A DNA stretch of 64,000 bases, from contig OZ018408.1 in assembly GCA_963969595.1 (NCBI GenBank), positions 16,551,823-16,615,822 on the forward strand. Reading direction: 5' to 3'. The translations under genes and the position numbers were made by a program. Source of the stretch: Neckera pumila (Eukaryota > Streptophyta > Bryopsida > Hypnales > Neckeraceae). This document shows, piece after piece, positions 37,590-53,290 of the stretch; the stretch's first letter is position 1, and the number at the start of each line of letters is the position of its first letter. A model generated the notes under the pieces. It was not told where the DNA came from. It searched no databases and worked only from the letters and a program-made list of their open reading frames with translations.

Positions 37590-37860
37590 TCTTCTAAACA
37601 AGTCAATCGTCCATTTGATGTGGTGAAGTGTTGCCACGTTCAAGCGACAACCTCCTCTAAGCAAGTTAGTCGTTGATTTGATGTGGTGAAGTGTTGCCTC
37701 GCTTGGGATAGCAACCTCCTCTAAGTAAGTTAGTCATCTGGTAGTGTTACTGCACTTGGATGGCAAACCTCTTCATTCTCCTCTAAACAAGTGAGTCGTT
37801 CTTTGATGTGGTGAACTATTGCAGCACTCGAGTGGCAAACCTCTTTAGGTAACAATACTC
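37590..37860. repeat. Imperfect minisatellite, about 65-75 bp units
   Basis: About four diverged units share 'cctcctctaarcaagttagt', 'gatgtggtgaagtgttgc' and 'gcgrcaacctc'. No coding sense is apparent. Confidence 0.6.
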
Positions 37861-37974
37861 AAAATTGTCCAAACCAAGAGTTGAGCATATTTCTTATTAT
37901 TCAATTGTCTAAGTTCTTGTTGGAATTTACTTGTAGTCAAAAGGACATTTTAGATCTCTCAACTAACATTGTTG

Positions 37975-38271
<297 letters not shown>

Positions 38272-39058
38272 CTAGTGTGGCCTTGTGCCGTTGGCCCAAT
38301 TTTCATCCACTTCTAGTTCCAATCCCGGTTCCACTCCCAGTACCAAGAACACCACCAAAATCAAAGTAAAAGTAATTTTCTAATTTTTTAATCAATAAAT
38401 ACTTTGAAATTCAATAACTTTTGCACCACCACTCCAAACGCCACGAAACCAAGCCAGTGCACCCCTCCTCGGCGAGAGCTTTCCGACGGTACCAAGCACG
38501 CGGTCGGGGGACGCACGGTCAGGAAGTTGTCCATGCTACAAACAAAACAAACAAACAAACAAACAAACAAACAAACAAACAAACAAACAAACAAACAAAC
38601 AAACAAACAGCCTCATTTAAGGTATTGATTATTATTATTATTACTAGTGTGACCCTGTGCCGTTGGCCCAATTTTCATCTACTCCCGGTTCCACTCCTGG
38701 TTCTACTTTCGATTCTACTCCCAGTTCTACTCCCGGTTCCACTCCCAGTACAAAGAACGCCACCAAAATTAAAGTAAAAGTAATTTTCTAATTTTTTAAT
38801 CAATAAATACTTTGAAATTCAATAACTTTTGCACCACCGCTCCAAACGTCACGAAACTAAGCCGGTGCACCCCTCCTCGGCGAGAGCTTTCCGACGGTAC
38901 CAAGCATGCGGCCAGACGCACGGTCAGGAAGTTGTCCACGCTACAAACAAAACAAAACAAAACAAAACAAAACAAAACAAAACAAAACAAAACAAAACAA
39001 ACAAACAAACAAACAAACAGCCTCATTTAAGGTATTGATTATTATTATTATTATTATT
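38272..39058. repeat. Two tandem copies of the MITE-derived segment
   Basis: Copy B (38272-38642) and copy C (38643-39058) are in the same orientation. Each has CTAGTGTGRCCYTGTGCCGT, a 'ccggttctactcccagttc' minisatellite, AATCAATAAATACTTTGAAA, a GC-rich block with CGAGAGCTTTCCGACGGTAC, an (AAAC)n or (AAAAC)n tract, CAGCCTCATTTAAGGTATTG and a (TTA)n tract. The copy inside 36556-37219 is inverted relative to these. The tracts differ in length and unit between copies (AAAC in B, mostly AAAAC in C). Confidence 0.9.
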
Positions 39059-39659
39059 CCGATGCACACCCTTACTCAAAATCTTGAATAGAAAAACCAT
39101 GAACATTTGTTTACAATATCATTTTTTTTTAAGCTAAAAATGGACCTTAAAGAATAGTCAAATATAAGACTTAAAAATAACAAAGAATGTAGTAAAATTT
39201 TGTATAACTTCAAAGTTTTGTGAACACCAAAATGTGATGCTTTGAGCATTAATTTAAGGGTTATACGTATATGAATTGTGCACCTTTTTCATCCAAGAGT
39301 TGGAATTGCCGGAGATACTTGCTGCGTTGCTGGAGATGCTCTCATAAGTGGCATCTTAGCACTGTAGAAGATTGTAGAAGAACTCCAAGGGAAAGGCACA
39401 CTACTCGCTCATAAATCCTTGTCTCAAACGGCTTGATGATTTCTCTTGGGCAGCGTTGGTCACGGATTAGGGTTTGGCGCTTTGGTTTTGTACGTGGCTA
39501 TGGCGAAGAACTAATCTCTTCTTTGTCAAAACAGCAGCTGCTGCGGTAGATACTCTCAAGCTCGAGCCACTTGTACTTCCGAATACCCTGCGTTGACTGC
39601 TACTCCACAACGTCATCTCCCAGTGCGGGCCATGGCCACGGCGCCATGGCGGGCCGGGG

Positions 39660-39665
39660 TATAAG
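39660..39665 (+). promoter_or_regulatory. Possible TATA box of the histone deacetylase gene
   Basis: TATAAG lies 111-116 bp before the ATG in a GC-rich promoter stretch, which would place the start of transcription near 39690. It is a single weak motif. Confidence 0.35.
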
Positions 39666-39775
39666 AGCTTTTGCCGGTCTTTGTTTTCGTCAGTAGTAAT
39701 TCGGGGCGCGGACGGCGTTCCGTTGCGAGATCGACGAGGAGGGATTTGTTTTAGTTTTACAGTAGTTAGCTGGCG

Positions 39776-42700
39776 ATGGAGCTGGGCGGCAATTCGCTCG
39801 TTGCCGGGCCGGAGGCGCGCAAGCGGCGCGTTTCGTATTTTTACGATCCCGATGTGGGGAATTACTACTATGGGCAGGGGCATCCCATGAAGCCGCAGCG
39901 GATTCGGATGGCGCACTCGCTGCTGGCGCATTACAATATTCTGTCGCAGATGGAGGTGGTGCGGCCGAATCCGGCGAAAGATCGCGACCTCTGCCAGTTC
40001 CACGCCGACGACTACGTGAATTTCTTGAGGGAGGTCACGCCGGAGACGCAGTTCGACTATCACGCGCGTCAGCTCAAGCGCTTCAACGTCGGCGAGGATT
40101 GCCCCGTGTTCGACGGGCTGTACAATTTCTGCCAGACCTCCGCCGGGGGCTCCGTCGGCGGCGCGAAGAGGCTCAACCAGGGCACGTGCGACATTGCCAT
40201 CAACTGGGCCGGCGGATTGCACCATGCCAAGAAGTGCGAGGCGTCGGGGTTTTGCTACGTTAACGATATCGTGCTCTCCATTCTGGAGCTTCTCATCCAC
40301 CATGAGGTAAGGTTTGGATGTCCCCTTCGCATGCACGAGTTTTTTGGGAGATTTTTTTAGAGTAATCTTTGCAATGGCGGCTGCAATAACCGTTGTTCAG
40401 TTTACATCCGTAGGTCATATTTTTTTAGCTTGCAGTGATGCCTTCACTGTGCTTACCGCATGTTCTTATTTTGGAAATCAGATGAAGAAACTCCCCCAAA
40501 ATACTAGTTTCATGCTTATCTTATATCCTCAGCTCATATTCGCAGGTTTTAACCTTAGGTTATATTCTTATTGCTGGCCTTCTTCGCATCATACGGGGTG
40601 ATGCCCTTGGGCGCATTACCACGTTTTCTTTTCTTTGAAAAACAGAAGAAGAAACTCAGTAGAAATTCTTGTGTCAATATCGTTTTTCTTTAGGTTAAAC
40701 CCGGTTATACCCTCTTTAGTTGAGTTGTAAGAAATAGTTCGGCAAGTCTTTTAAGTGTGATAGACCAGCTCAATCTCGTGGTTTATTGAGAAGAAACACT
40801 GAATTGAAGTTGAATTGTGGCTGCAGCGAGTGTTGTACATTGACATCGACATACACCATGGGGATGGCGTGGAGGAAGCGTTTTGGACGACTGATCGAGT
40901 GATGACAGCTTCTTTCCACAAGTTTGGTGACTACTTTCCGGGGACAGGGGATGCGCGTGACATCGGTTACGGGAAGGGAAAGTATTACTCCCTGAATGTT
41001 CCGTTGGATGCCGGAATTGATGATGAGAGCTACCAGGCGCTTTTTAAGCCCATTATGGCGAAAGTGATGGAGGTCTACCAACCCGGAGCTGTCGTTTTGC
41101 AGTGTGGGGCTGATTCTTTGTCTGGGGATCGCCTTGGCTGTTTCAACTTGTCTGTGAAAGGCCATGCCGAGTGTGTACGGTTCTTGCGGTCTTTCAATGT
41201 GCCGTTGCTGCTTGTGGGTGGTGGTGGATACACGATACGCAATGTGGCTCGTTGTTGGTGCTATGAGGTTAGACTCGTTTTACCTTCATGATTGAGTGAC
41301 GGAGGTGCATAATTTAATTCCTTAGATATTCGGTTTGCTCCTGCCTAGCATGCTATGCAATGTCTATTTTATTGAGAACGTGTAATCTTATAGTTTGCAA
41401 GCTTTGTAGCCCAAATGTCAAACCTTGGTTGTGACAGTCAAGCTATTCATTGATTAGGATTTAAGGTTGTTTAAAATATGCTAGGCAAGAGTGCTTTAAA
41501 TAAATTGCATTTTGCCAATAGGAGAAGAGGATATTTCTAGAGGATTATAGTCTTGTCGTTAAGGCAGTATAGTGACTTTCTGAACAGCATAGACTTTCAA
41601 GCCTTAACTGATCATGTCATTTGTTGCATTACAGACAGCCGTGGCAGTAGGAGAAGAACTAGATGACAAGTTGCCTTTCCATGAATATTACGAGTATTTT
41701 GGGCCTGATTATAATCTACACGTTCCACCCAGTAACATGCAAAATCAAAACGTGAAAAGAGATCTCGATAATCTGAGGTTAGTTTTCCGACCTTGCTTCT
41801 AGTGTATGCAATAGTGCACCGCTTGTGGTTGTTGGAAGTGGTGCGATCACAAACTTTGATTCGGCTGTTTTTCTTGTCAAGTTTGAAGTCTGTTCCAATC
41901 TGACAAAGGGTTTTCATGTGCAGGACAAAAGTGTTGGAAAATTTGTCAAAATTGCAGCATGTTCCAAGTGTGCAGTTTTCCGAAAGACCACCGGATACCG
42001 AGCTTCATGAAAATGTATGTATGTTGCTGTTTGATCTATTCAATTTTTATGTTGAATGGGCTTTGGTGACCATCTACTGTAGAATTCTTGTTGGCCATCT
42101 TGGCTTGCGATCAATTGACTCGCAATCTGATATGGAATGCAGGAGGACGAAGATTTAGACGCTCGTGAAAAGAGTCGCACATGGGATGCTGAAATGTCTG
42201 ACTCTGACTCTGAGGATCACGACCTACCACGTCGCCACCAGGGAGTAGTTGCTAGTGAGGCAGCATTTACAAGGTCAGTGCGTCTGCATCCATGTTCACC
42301 TAAAACTGTCTGGAGTTGATTATGAATGGTGGAATATCAACAGTGATGTTCTTTGCTGAGATCTTTATTCTTCTCAAGCTTCTTATTTCCGTATAGGTTT
42401 TCTTCTCCGTCTGCATCTTTTCTCCTGGATTACCTTCGTTGTTCTGCATGAAGAGAATTATTTTGTGACTTCATCATGAATTAGAAAACTGATTATTTGA
42501 TTTTTCTTTGTATGCAGGAGAATCCCACTACTGGTTCCAGTTAGGGAAAACTTTGTGATAGAGGCTGGTGAAGCAATGTCTTCGGTCAGTAATGTCCTTA
42601 TATCTGTTGAGCATTCAGAAAATCGATTTATATAGTTTGTGAGCTTTCCACTTTATTATGGCATTGTACATTCATTCAAACTTATGTTTTGTTCTCGTCT

Positions 42701-43141
42701 CCATATAGGATGATGAGATTGATATGGATGACGAGGCGGGAAAAGTTACTGAGACAAAAGATGCTGCTGAGGAGGTAATGGCACCTTGCTCTGCATGACT
42801 GCGGTTTATTATAAAATATACACTTTCCAATTATGAGTTCAAAATATAATACTAGTAAGGTGGGCTAACTACCAATTTGATAGGTAATCCGAAGCAATGG
42901 CGTGTTGGATCTACAGTTGACTTTTTGAAGTTACTCTGTTGTATTGTGGGAGGTAACAAGGAGAGCTGCTTTTGATGTACATCTCTGTTGGCCTGTTTTA
43001 GGAGTACAGTGACAAACCATGTTAACTCTGAGCTGTGTATTCTTCCAGGTACAGCAATCGGAAATGGATGTAGATCCAGCAGAGTTTCATGGACCTGAGA
43101 ACATGTCAAGAGCATCTAGCTACGAAAACGGGGATCGGTGA
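39776..43141 (+). CDS. HDA19: Class I RPD3/HDA1-type histone deacetylase, HDA19-like
   Basis: This is a zinc-dependent nuclear enzyme that removes acetyl groups from histone lysines, usually within Sin3 or other co-repressor complexes. The coding exons are 39776-40306, 40827-41267, 41635-41777, 41924-42014, 42143-42273, 42518-42584, 42709-42774 and 43049-43141, all GT-AG and in phase. They give 520 aa (Arabidopsis HDA19 has 501). The catalytic core is complete: H149 and H150 in GGLHHAKK, zinc ligands D185 and H187 in DIDIHHGDG and D273 in GADSLSGD, and Y312 in GGGGYTIRN. After the core come the family segments [10 protein letters not shown] and [20 protein letters not shown], which favour the HDA19 over the HDA6 or HDA9 clade. 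The tail is acidic ([16 protein letters not shown]) and specific to this protein. The 3' UTR runs to about 43.7 kb. The exact clade rests on short motifs only. Confidence 0.93.
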
Positions 43142-43851
43142 AGCCTCTTAGCGAGAGCAAGCAGACATCACCACCTGCAGTAGAAGGGACTCCACCAACA
43201 ACCACAGCCAAGCTATGCTGCAAGGTAGAGTAGCGTTTCAAACGCTACCACAGCACCCATCTTACACCTGCAATCCTTCTCTTCAACCGGCAGGTGGGAA
43301 AGTTGGACTTACACTAGGACGAGGCAAATTTCTGAGCCAGAGCTCAATCTACAGGCTGATCCTGCACTCAGATTCACTGGAGAGCCTGCTGTGTTACCCT
43401 CTAATATCCCAGCGGGAAATTGGCTTTGAGTAGTTGATGAGTCATTTCTCTTCAAGCTGAATCGTTTCCACCTAGAGTCTGCGGATGAGGGATGTTCGGC
43501 TCCGTGCCTGTAATGCCTGTAATGGTCTTGCAGTATATGTCGACATCTCAAACTGCCTAGTTGTTCTACAGGGGGTACCTCAGAGGACCTTAAGATTTTG
43601 TAAATTCACATTTTTTTGGGCTGTGTACGCAGCGTTGTGATACAATTTGCGGGGACATCCCCTTTATGTGTACGGCAATGTGGCGCACCTTGTGTCTCTT
43701 GTTTTTTTCATTTCAACATCTTGTGGTGAAGAACTTTTTGGGATTACCGTGAATTGCGAGTTTATGTCTTGTGGCCACGTGAGCCATGCTTGCTTCCGGC
43801 ACAGCAATGCCTTCTAATTAACTGAAATTAATTAGTTTGTTTCACTCTGGA

Positions 43852-44306
43852 TTAAGGTAAACCAGCCCATTGTGGTCAAACTTGGAGTCTACCCTCATGC
43901 CATTGCTGAAAGTTTTCAAAAATTTTCCCAAATGAAGGCAAGTGTGAGAAGTAGTGAGAGCAATTGAAATTATATTTTTCAAACAAAGTATGAATTCGTT
44001 ATGGATTTTTGAAGTGATTTGTCCAAAAGAGTTAGTAGACTACCCCGTAACCAACAAAAAGTGTATCCAATATGCTCTTCTTAATCACCTAAAGTGGTTA
44101 TAATAATTTCTAATGTAGAAGGCCATAAAAAGTCACTTCCTACAATGATTTGCACTAAAAAAGCATGTGTTCCTAATGAGGTAATTAATCACTCCATTGG
44201 TGTCAGGTTAGACATTGATTGTGGTCAAAAAAATTGTCATGGGGTCATGGGGTCATTAGGTGTCCACTATGGGTCATCTGACCACAATGGGCTTGGTCTA
44301 CCTTAA
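43852..44306. mobile_element. 455-bp element with TTAAGGTARACCA ends
   Basis: The left end is TTAAGGTAAACCAGCCCATT. The inverted right end reads TTAAGGTAGACCAAGCCCAT on the minus strand. The match continues into GTGGTCA, about 27 bp in all with one base of offset. The middle holds TCATGGGGTCATGGGGTCAT. It is non-coding and lies about 0.7 kb downstream of the histone deacetylase stop codon. Confidence 0.65.
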
Positions 44307-45750
44307 GGGGAAGAGGTTTTGCCTTCGCAATAGTAAGTTACCTACACAAAATAGTGAAATTGGATTGCCTTAACAATTAGGTTGCCTTCACTGAGAGAAG
44401 TTAGCCCATGAGCCACTGCTTGTCCACATGGAGGTGCATGCACGTCTCTAAATTTGAGCTATGAACAGTGCACCAACCCATACAACACACATAGTTCCTT
44501 CATTATTGCATCCTTTTGTAATGATTGTAAATATTTAATTAGTGTTGAATGTTGAGAAATTAGTATGGGGCAACCTGATTTCACGATTTTGTGTACAATT
44601 GTGAGGAAGTTTAATTAGGTTGGTACTTGCTACTTGAGGAGCAAGTCATTGCTATATTATTTTCATTTAAAACTACAGGGGCAAAGCCTCTCTTAGGGGG
44701 TACTTACATGCTGGAGGTGGGTAGAATTACACTACAGTCCAAGCAATTGATCCACCCACCTGCATAAAAGTGTTCCCTATTGTGCCACTTGGTGAAGGAA
44801 TGGGCACCAATCCTTTGGCAGAACTAGTAACCACCACACAGCTTTACCGATATCGGTGATGCGCTTTGATTGGACAGAGAAAATTTCTACAATAACAAAT
44901 TTGTATTAGGCAGTTGCTTTTTAGTATCCAGTGATGTAGATTCCATTGCAAACGAAACATAAGTTCCGCAACAAAAATCTTTCAAATCAACCGTTTAGAA
45001 AAGGTCACTACAAAGGGCTGCCACTAGACCTGTTTAGATGCCATATAATACTCTATTTTTCATTAGCTTTAGGGGATGGAAGAAATTCATCAAATTCATC
45101 AAAGTTGTCAAATTCCAGGTACAAATGTGTCTTGGTGAATATTTTCATGAAATAGGCTTAACGTACTATGAGGAAGCACAGACAAAAAAGGGTCATTTTT
45201 GATAAATACACAATTTTCAACCAATTTTTGGTGTGACTTATTTGAAAGAGGGTATGCCTTACAACGTTTATGATGATATATCCACATTATTAAGTTCAAG
45301 TCATATTAGTTGATTTTTTAATTTGAAAGGAGACATACCATACATTGTATTTCAATACTTTAAGCTTTTATATTCACTTAAATTCAATTTTGACATTCCA
45401 AATGGCTTCTTTTGCCTTGAAGAAAAAAAAATGAAAACTTGTGAAGTGCATTTTCTAATCCCTTTAAAAATTTTGAAAAAATCTCCAAAATGTATATTAT
45501 AATGAAGTATTAAGTTGAGGATATAACATTTATAACATCTTTAAATTGTCAAAAAAAATTACATGTTTTATTCTATCATTCATATTCTACTATGCACTTC
45601 TATTTTCAAATAGAATATTCTAAAAAAATAGAAGAGAATAGAATATTCTAAAAAATAGAAAAATTCACTTATACATAACAACAAAATGGTCCATATATGA
45701 TGGAGGATTTTTGAGGTTTGACTATATGATCATGGGCTGTGTCATTTTAT
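44307..45750. other. Intergenic
   Basis: No gene is supported. At 45606-45662 a short repeat based on 'aatagaatattctaaaaaa' occurs twice. Otherwise nothing stands out. Confidence 0.35.
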
Positions 45751-46270
45751 GGTTAACCCCTCACCGCCTAAAATCCAACCATGCTTAAAAAATGCCTGCT
45801 GTTGCAAATCTGAAAAGTCAAAATTAGAGTGAGGTATGAAGATCTCAACCGCCAAAGTTGACTGAAATGCAATTATATCTAGATTTTGAACTTCGAATTG
45901 CTCCCAAGAATTCAAAACAACTTGGATTGGCATGAAAATTTTACCACAAATAACTAGACCTTAAAGGGTACAAAACCCCAATTTTTTTTTTATTGAAAAC
46001 AAACATTTTTTGGAAAAAGATACAAGCCCCCAAAGTTGCATTTATCACAACGCAACGTGCTGAACAAAAATTGACACTGTGAACTTCAAATGGCTCTTGC
46101 AAACTCAACTCGTCTTGGATTGATCTGAAAATTTTACCATAGAAATTAGACTAGTATGTGCAATTTTTTTGACAATTTTTATTGAATTCAGACATTATAT
46201 GCAAAGGTTATAGTGCTTCAAAGTTTGTGTGTAGACACTTTTTGTCCTCTTGGGCGGTGAGGGGTTAACC
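45751..46270. mobile_element. 520-bp element with perfect 18-bp inverted ends
   Basis: The left end, GGTTAACCCCTCACCGCC, is matched perfectly by the inverted right end GGCGGTGAGGGGTTAACC (46253-46270). The flanks show no obvious duplication. It belongs by its TTAACCCC end to the same broad group as the neighbouring element, but the inner ends differ. Confidence 0.8.
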
Positions 46271-46543
46271 TTGAGAGAATAAGGCCTACCACCAAGGTAT
46301 TGAACCAAAAGCTATTAGATATACCACATTATCTTTGAAATCTTTCTTCAACCACTTTTTGATTGCGCTAAGCATTTGAAGGTTAAAAACCAATTTCTTC
46401 CATTAATCATGAATTTTCTAGGTATATTTGTGTTACATATTTGTAGAAAAAAATGAAGAATATTTATATCAAATACAAAATAAACTTTCAAATTTTTTTA
46501 ATTTTTAATTTTTCTTGAAACACATGGAGTTCCATTGAAAATT

Positions 46544-47198
46544 TTAACCCCTAAATGCCCGAGGCACCCAAATGTGGTGTTTGCAAAACTTTGAAGTTAA
46601 ATAAAACCTAACCAAGTTGCTATTTTTAGTAGTGCATATTTTTAAAAAGTTCTTCTTGAAGTCTAGTTTTCACATCAAAAATCTGGTCTTAAAAATAAAT
46701 GATGGGGATTTTTCTATTCAAGATTTTGTGCAAGGGTACCCAGTGCAATCTTGACTTCCCGTAGTGCTGAGAGCTCTTGGAAATGAGCCTCAAATACACT
46801 AGATCTTGGAGGAAAATTCACATTCATATTTCATTTAAAAAAATTATAAAGTAGATTTTAAGAAGCCGTAAATTGATTGGGGTTATAGATGTTAGGCTCT
46901 TTAACATCATATTTTTTTGGTCACCAACTTTTTAGATTTAACTTTTGAAAAGAGGATTGAAAGACTTTGCATCACTTTTGCAGTTTTAAGACCCTCATAG
47001 TCAAACATTATAATCTTTCGCTCCATAAGTGATATTGTTGTGTTTTCTTTTCCTACGAGATCTCTAACATGTCTAGTTTGAATTTGTACAGTTACAGTTC
47101 AAAAAAAATTGATACAACTTATCAAAATGATGGCATTTTATTCAAGTTAGAGCAAGTTCCAAGAAACTCAAAACAGGCCTTGGGCATTTCGGGGTTAA
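46544..47198. mobile_element. 655-bp element with TTAACCCCTAAATGCCC ends
   Basis: The left end is TTAACCCCTAAATGCCCGAG. The inverted right end reads TTAACCCCGAAATGCCCAAG on the minus strand, 18 of 20 matching. It is non-coding. Confidence 0.75.
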
Positions 47199-47732
47199 GA
47201 GTTTGATTACTAACATAAGTATACATCATGGTAGAACATTATATCATTATCTAAATTTCATGTCATTCTTTTTAGAAAAACAATCTAGGGTAGAATCCCC
47301 CATTACCAACCACCGCCCCATCATCATTCAATAGGGTTTTTTAAATGCAAGAGAGGCTAACATTCATTTCCAACCATTGAGTTTTGGTTTTCAACCATCA
47401 ATTCCACCATTCTTATCTCAACACATGTGCTTGGTTTGGCGTGCCAAAGTGAACAAGAAGTAGTCTTTTAAATGATCAGAATTAAAAGACTATACATCGG
47501 ACACAAGTCAAGGCCAACTTTTGGCTTAAAAAATCATAGTAATTTCAGTCCAAGCAATAAAATTACCAATTTTTTTGCAATCCCCATCTCTTCTATAGAT
47601 GCACCCTTGAAAATATTTGTTTGCACTACTCCAGATCATGTCGGAATTGCTTATTCAGTGGGACGCCAAATTCAGTAATTGCAATGGACTAGTCAATAAA
47701 TTACTCCACTGTGTGAATAGACCATTCACATT

Positions 47733-47938
47733 GTACAGTTCTTTACTCATACTGGATGAAAACCATACGTTTCAAGATGAAATGCAATCTTTGACCTCTT
47801 GCTAATTGGCGGCGCTCTACCAACTGAGCTATATCCCCCATACCCAAGCCGAGTGAAGCATGCATGACCCTTCATACTGCACTGCACAGTTCATTACTAA
47901 TACTGGATGAAAACCATCTGTTTCAAGATGAACTATTT
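47733..47938. repeat. Direct duplication of about 50 bp around the tRNA fragment
   Basis: TACTGGATGAAAACCAT and TTTCAAGATGAA, with their surroundings, occur at 47734-47785 and again 151 bp later at 47885-47936. About 85-90% of bases agree by eye. The tRNA 5' half lies between the two copies. Confidence 0.8.
47807..47838 (-). pseudogene. 5' half of an organelle-type tRNA-Ala
   Basis: On the minus strand the sequence starts GGGGATATAGCTCAGTTGGT and continues AGAGCGCCGCC. This is the acceptor 5' strand, the D arm and the start of the anticodon stem of a bacterial/plastid-type tRNA, closest by memory to plastid trnA-UGC. The anticodon loop, T arm and 3' acceptor are missing, so it cannot be a working tRNA. 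It is probably plastid-derived DNA in the nucleus. Confidence 0.65.
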
Positions 47939-48486
47939 GATCGTTCACAGCCAGTTTTTGGCCCCCACGGCGTTTCAGTTACCACAGTACCGGTATCACC
48001 AAGCACAAAACGTCATTACTTCAACCTCTTAGCGAAGAATCCAACTAATTTCAGTACAAAAGCAAAATTCTGTTGCAATAAGGTCGTTTAATGCAACGAA
48101 CCGGTAGACCATTACTTTCTGTGACCGGAATATGTCCCAGATACATTTGTAAAGCAAAATTCTTGGCCATCAGGAATGAGATAACATTCATTTTAAGAGC
48201 AAGGGATGACTTGAGGACAGAAAAAACTGTAAGAGCACGAGGAAATAAGTTACAAGTAAATGTCCAACAAAAATTTCAAACTAGTACAAGAACAAATGCC
48301 ATGGATATCTCCGCCAAACTAGCGAACTGCAAGGCTGTCTATCAAACCCACACCTTCCAACAGTGTTGTAAGCTGTTACAAAAGCAAGAGCTATCCGAAG
48401 TCAAATTTAATTCAGTAGGTGACGAACTGTAAGCCTGGAGTATCAATCCTGCACTTGTAAGCAAAGCTAAACTTCTTCAGATCTCC

Positions 48487-51768
<3,282 letters not shown>

Positions 51769-51834
51769 GGCTGGACAATCAGAAGTCTCAAACCCTAAAG
51801 TAATACCAACAAAGCTGCAATTAGTAATCACCAA

Positions 51835-53290
51835 TCACACTGTCATAAAAAAAAATCATATCGCCTAGTAGAACCATGATCTCGCACCAAACGGGGAAAA
51901 CCCCGCTCCAACACAACAAGGCCAAAACCCTAAACCGCCAAACCTTCCTGGGACCTCAAAACGGCTTCAAATGCCACAAATCGGACGTCAAAATGAATGG
52001 AAAGAAACGGGGAAGACGCTGGAGGGGGTCAATTGCAGAGGTGGCCAGAATACTCACAGAAAGATGCAGGATTGTACGATTGTACCGACTGAAGCGCAGA
52101 TGAAACCCTAGATTAGTCGGTTGAGCCCTGCTTGTGATGACGACGACGATGTCCCGCCACTTTCAGACAGGGAAGAGGGCGTTCAACGTAAAGACGAGGG
52201 GGGGCTCGATACCCTCCCTAAGACCCGGCGCACCCCGTGCGGGCGTCAGTATGACCACCAGTGCTTGAAAAGAGAAATGACTCCAATTTTTCAGTATTGG
52301 CAATTGAAAATCATGAATTTTTTTTAGAAAATTGGAATTTTTTGATAAGGCGTCTTCATTGATATTTTCTATGAATTTTCAAAGTAGAACTTTGTAGGGC
52401 ACCCCAAACAGTACTCTAGTAAAGCTACCTAGATTCTAACAAGCTTACGGGCGGTTGTTTTTGGATGTTTTCATGACCAGTTGCGTGTTGGTCTATTGTT
52501 CATAGTAGGTGCATCTATGGAGTTGTTTCCACAAATTTGTATTATATTCATACAAACTTGAAAAAATGCAAAATTAATTTGTTGGTTTCCTAAATCATTT
52601 TCTAATAAGCATACATTACTTTATTCTATAGTTGCCCTCAAGATCTGCACATCTTGAACAAGTGTTACTTTAGGTATATCTACCTTGGTGTATATGAAGA
52701 ATTTGTTCGTTTAGAGTCACATGTTGAACTCCAAAAAAGTAGTCCTAGTGACACCTAGACTATATATCTTTATAAAAAAAAGGTGACTTTACATTCTAAT
52801 TTTAATTTGAGAATGGAGAGGGGTGAAAATTGGATAATTTGATACACTTGAAAAAAGGGTGGTGGTGAGTGTAGGATATGGATAAAAGCAGTGTTTTAGG
52901 ATAATTCATATATATGAAAAAGTGTATGAATGTTTTCCAATATTTCATGTGTAAGTGGCATATTAACAACAATGTTATTCATATTAGAAAGAATGCTTGA
53001 ATTAATAATATTAACCCCTCATGCTTGAACTAAAAAAAAAAGTAGAATATTATTTTTAGGGTTGAAAATAGATTCTCGAATTTTAAAATCACTTTTCAAA
53101 ACATAATTTGCATATGGTAAAAATATGAATCTTGCAAAATACAAGCATCTACTGAAATCAATCTCCATTTCCAACTTTTATTAATTATTCAGCATAAAAT
53201 GTTGACCTTCACGACCAAGCATGGTAAGGGAAATTGATTGGCTCACCTTACATTCATAGTTGAGTTGAAAAATTTGATTGAATATAAAAC
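51835..53290. other. 5' region of eIF4A-III and intergenic
   Basis: Bases 51835-52260 are GC-richer and are probably leader (with possible 5' UTR intron) and promoter of the minus-strand helicase gene; 'aaaccctaa' motifs appear on both strands. A Cys/Gly-poor C/G-rich stretch at 52200-52250 was not explained. From 52300 on the DNA is AT-rich with no gene. An isolated TTAACCCCTCATGC at 53010 looks like a lone element end. Confidence 0.35.

Noticed and set aside
38388..39091. Several frames of 60-118 codons rich in Asn, Lys, Thr, Gln or in Phe, Val, Cys
   Set aside because: They read through the AAAC and AAAAC tracts and the repeated GC-rich segment on both strands; the same applies at 36558-36812.
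39467..40336. 289-codon minus-strand frame
   Set aside because: It lies antisense to exon 1 of the histone deacetylase gene, where high GC removes stop codons; no motif is present.
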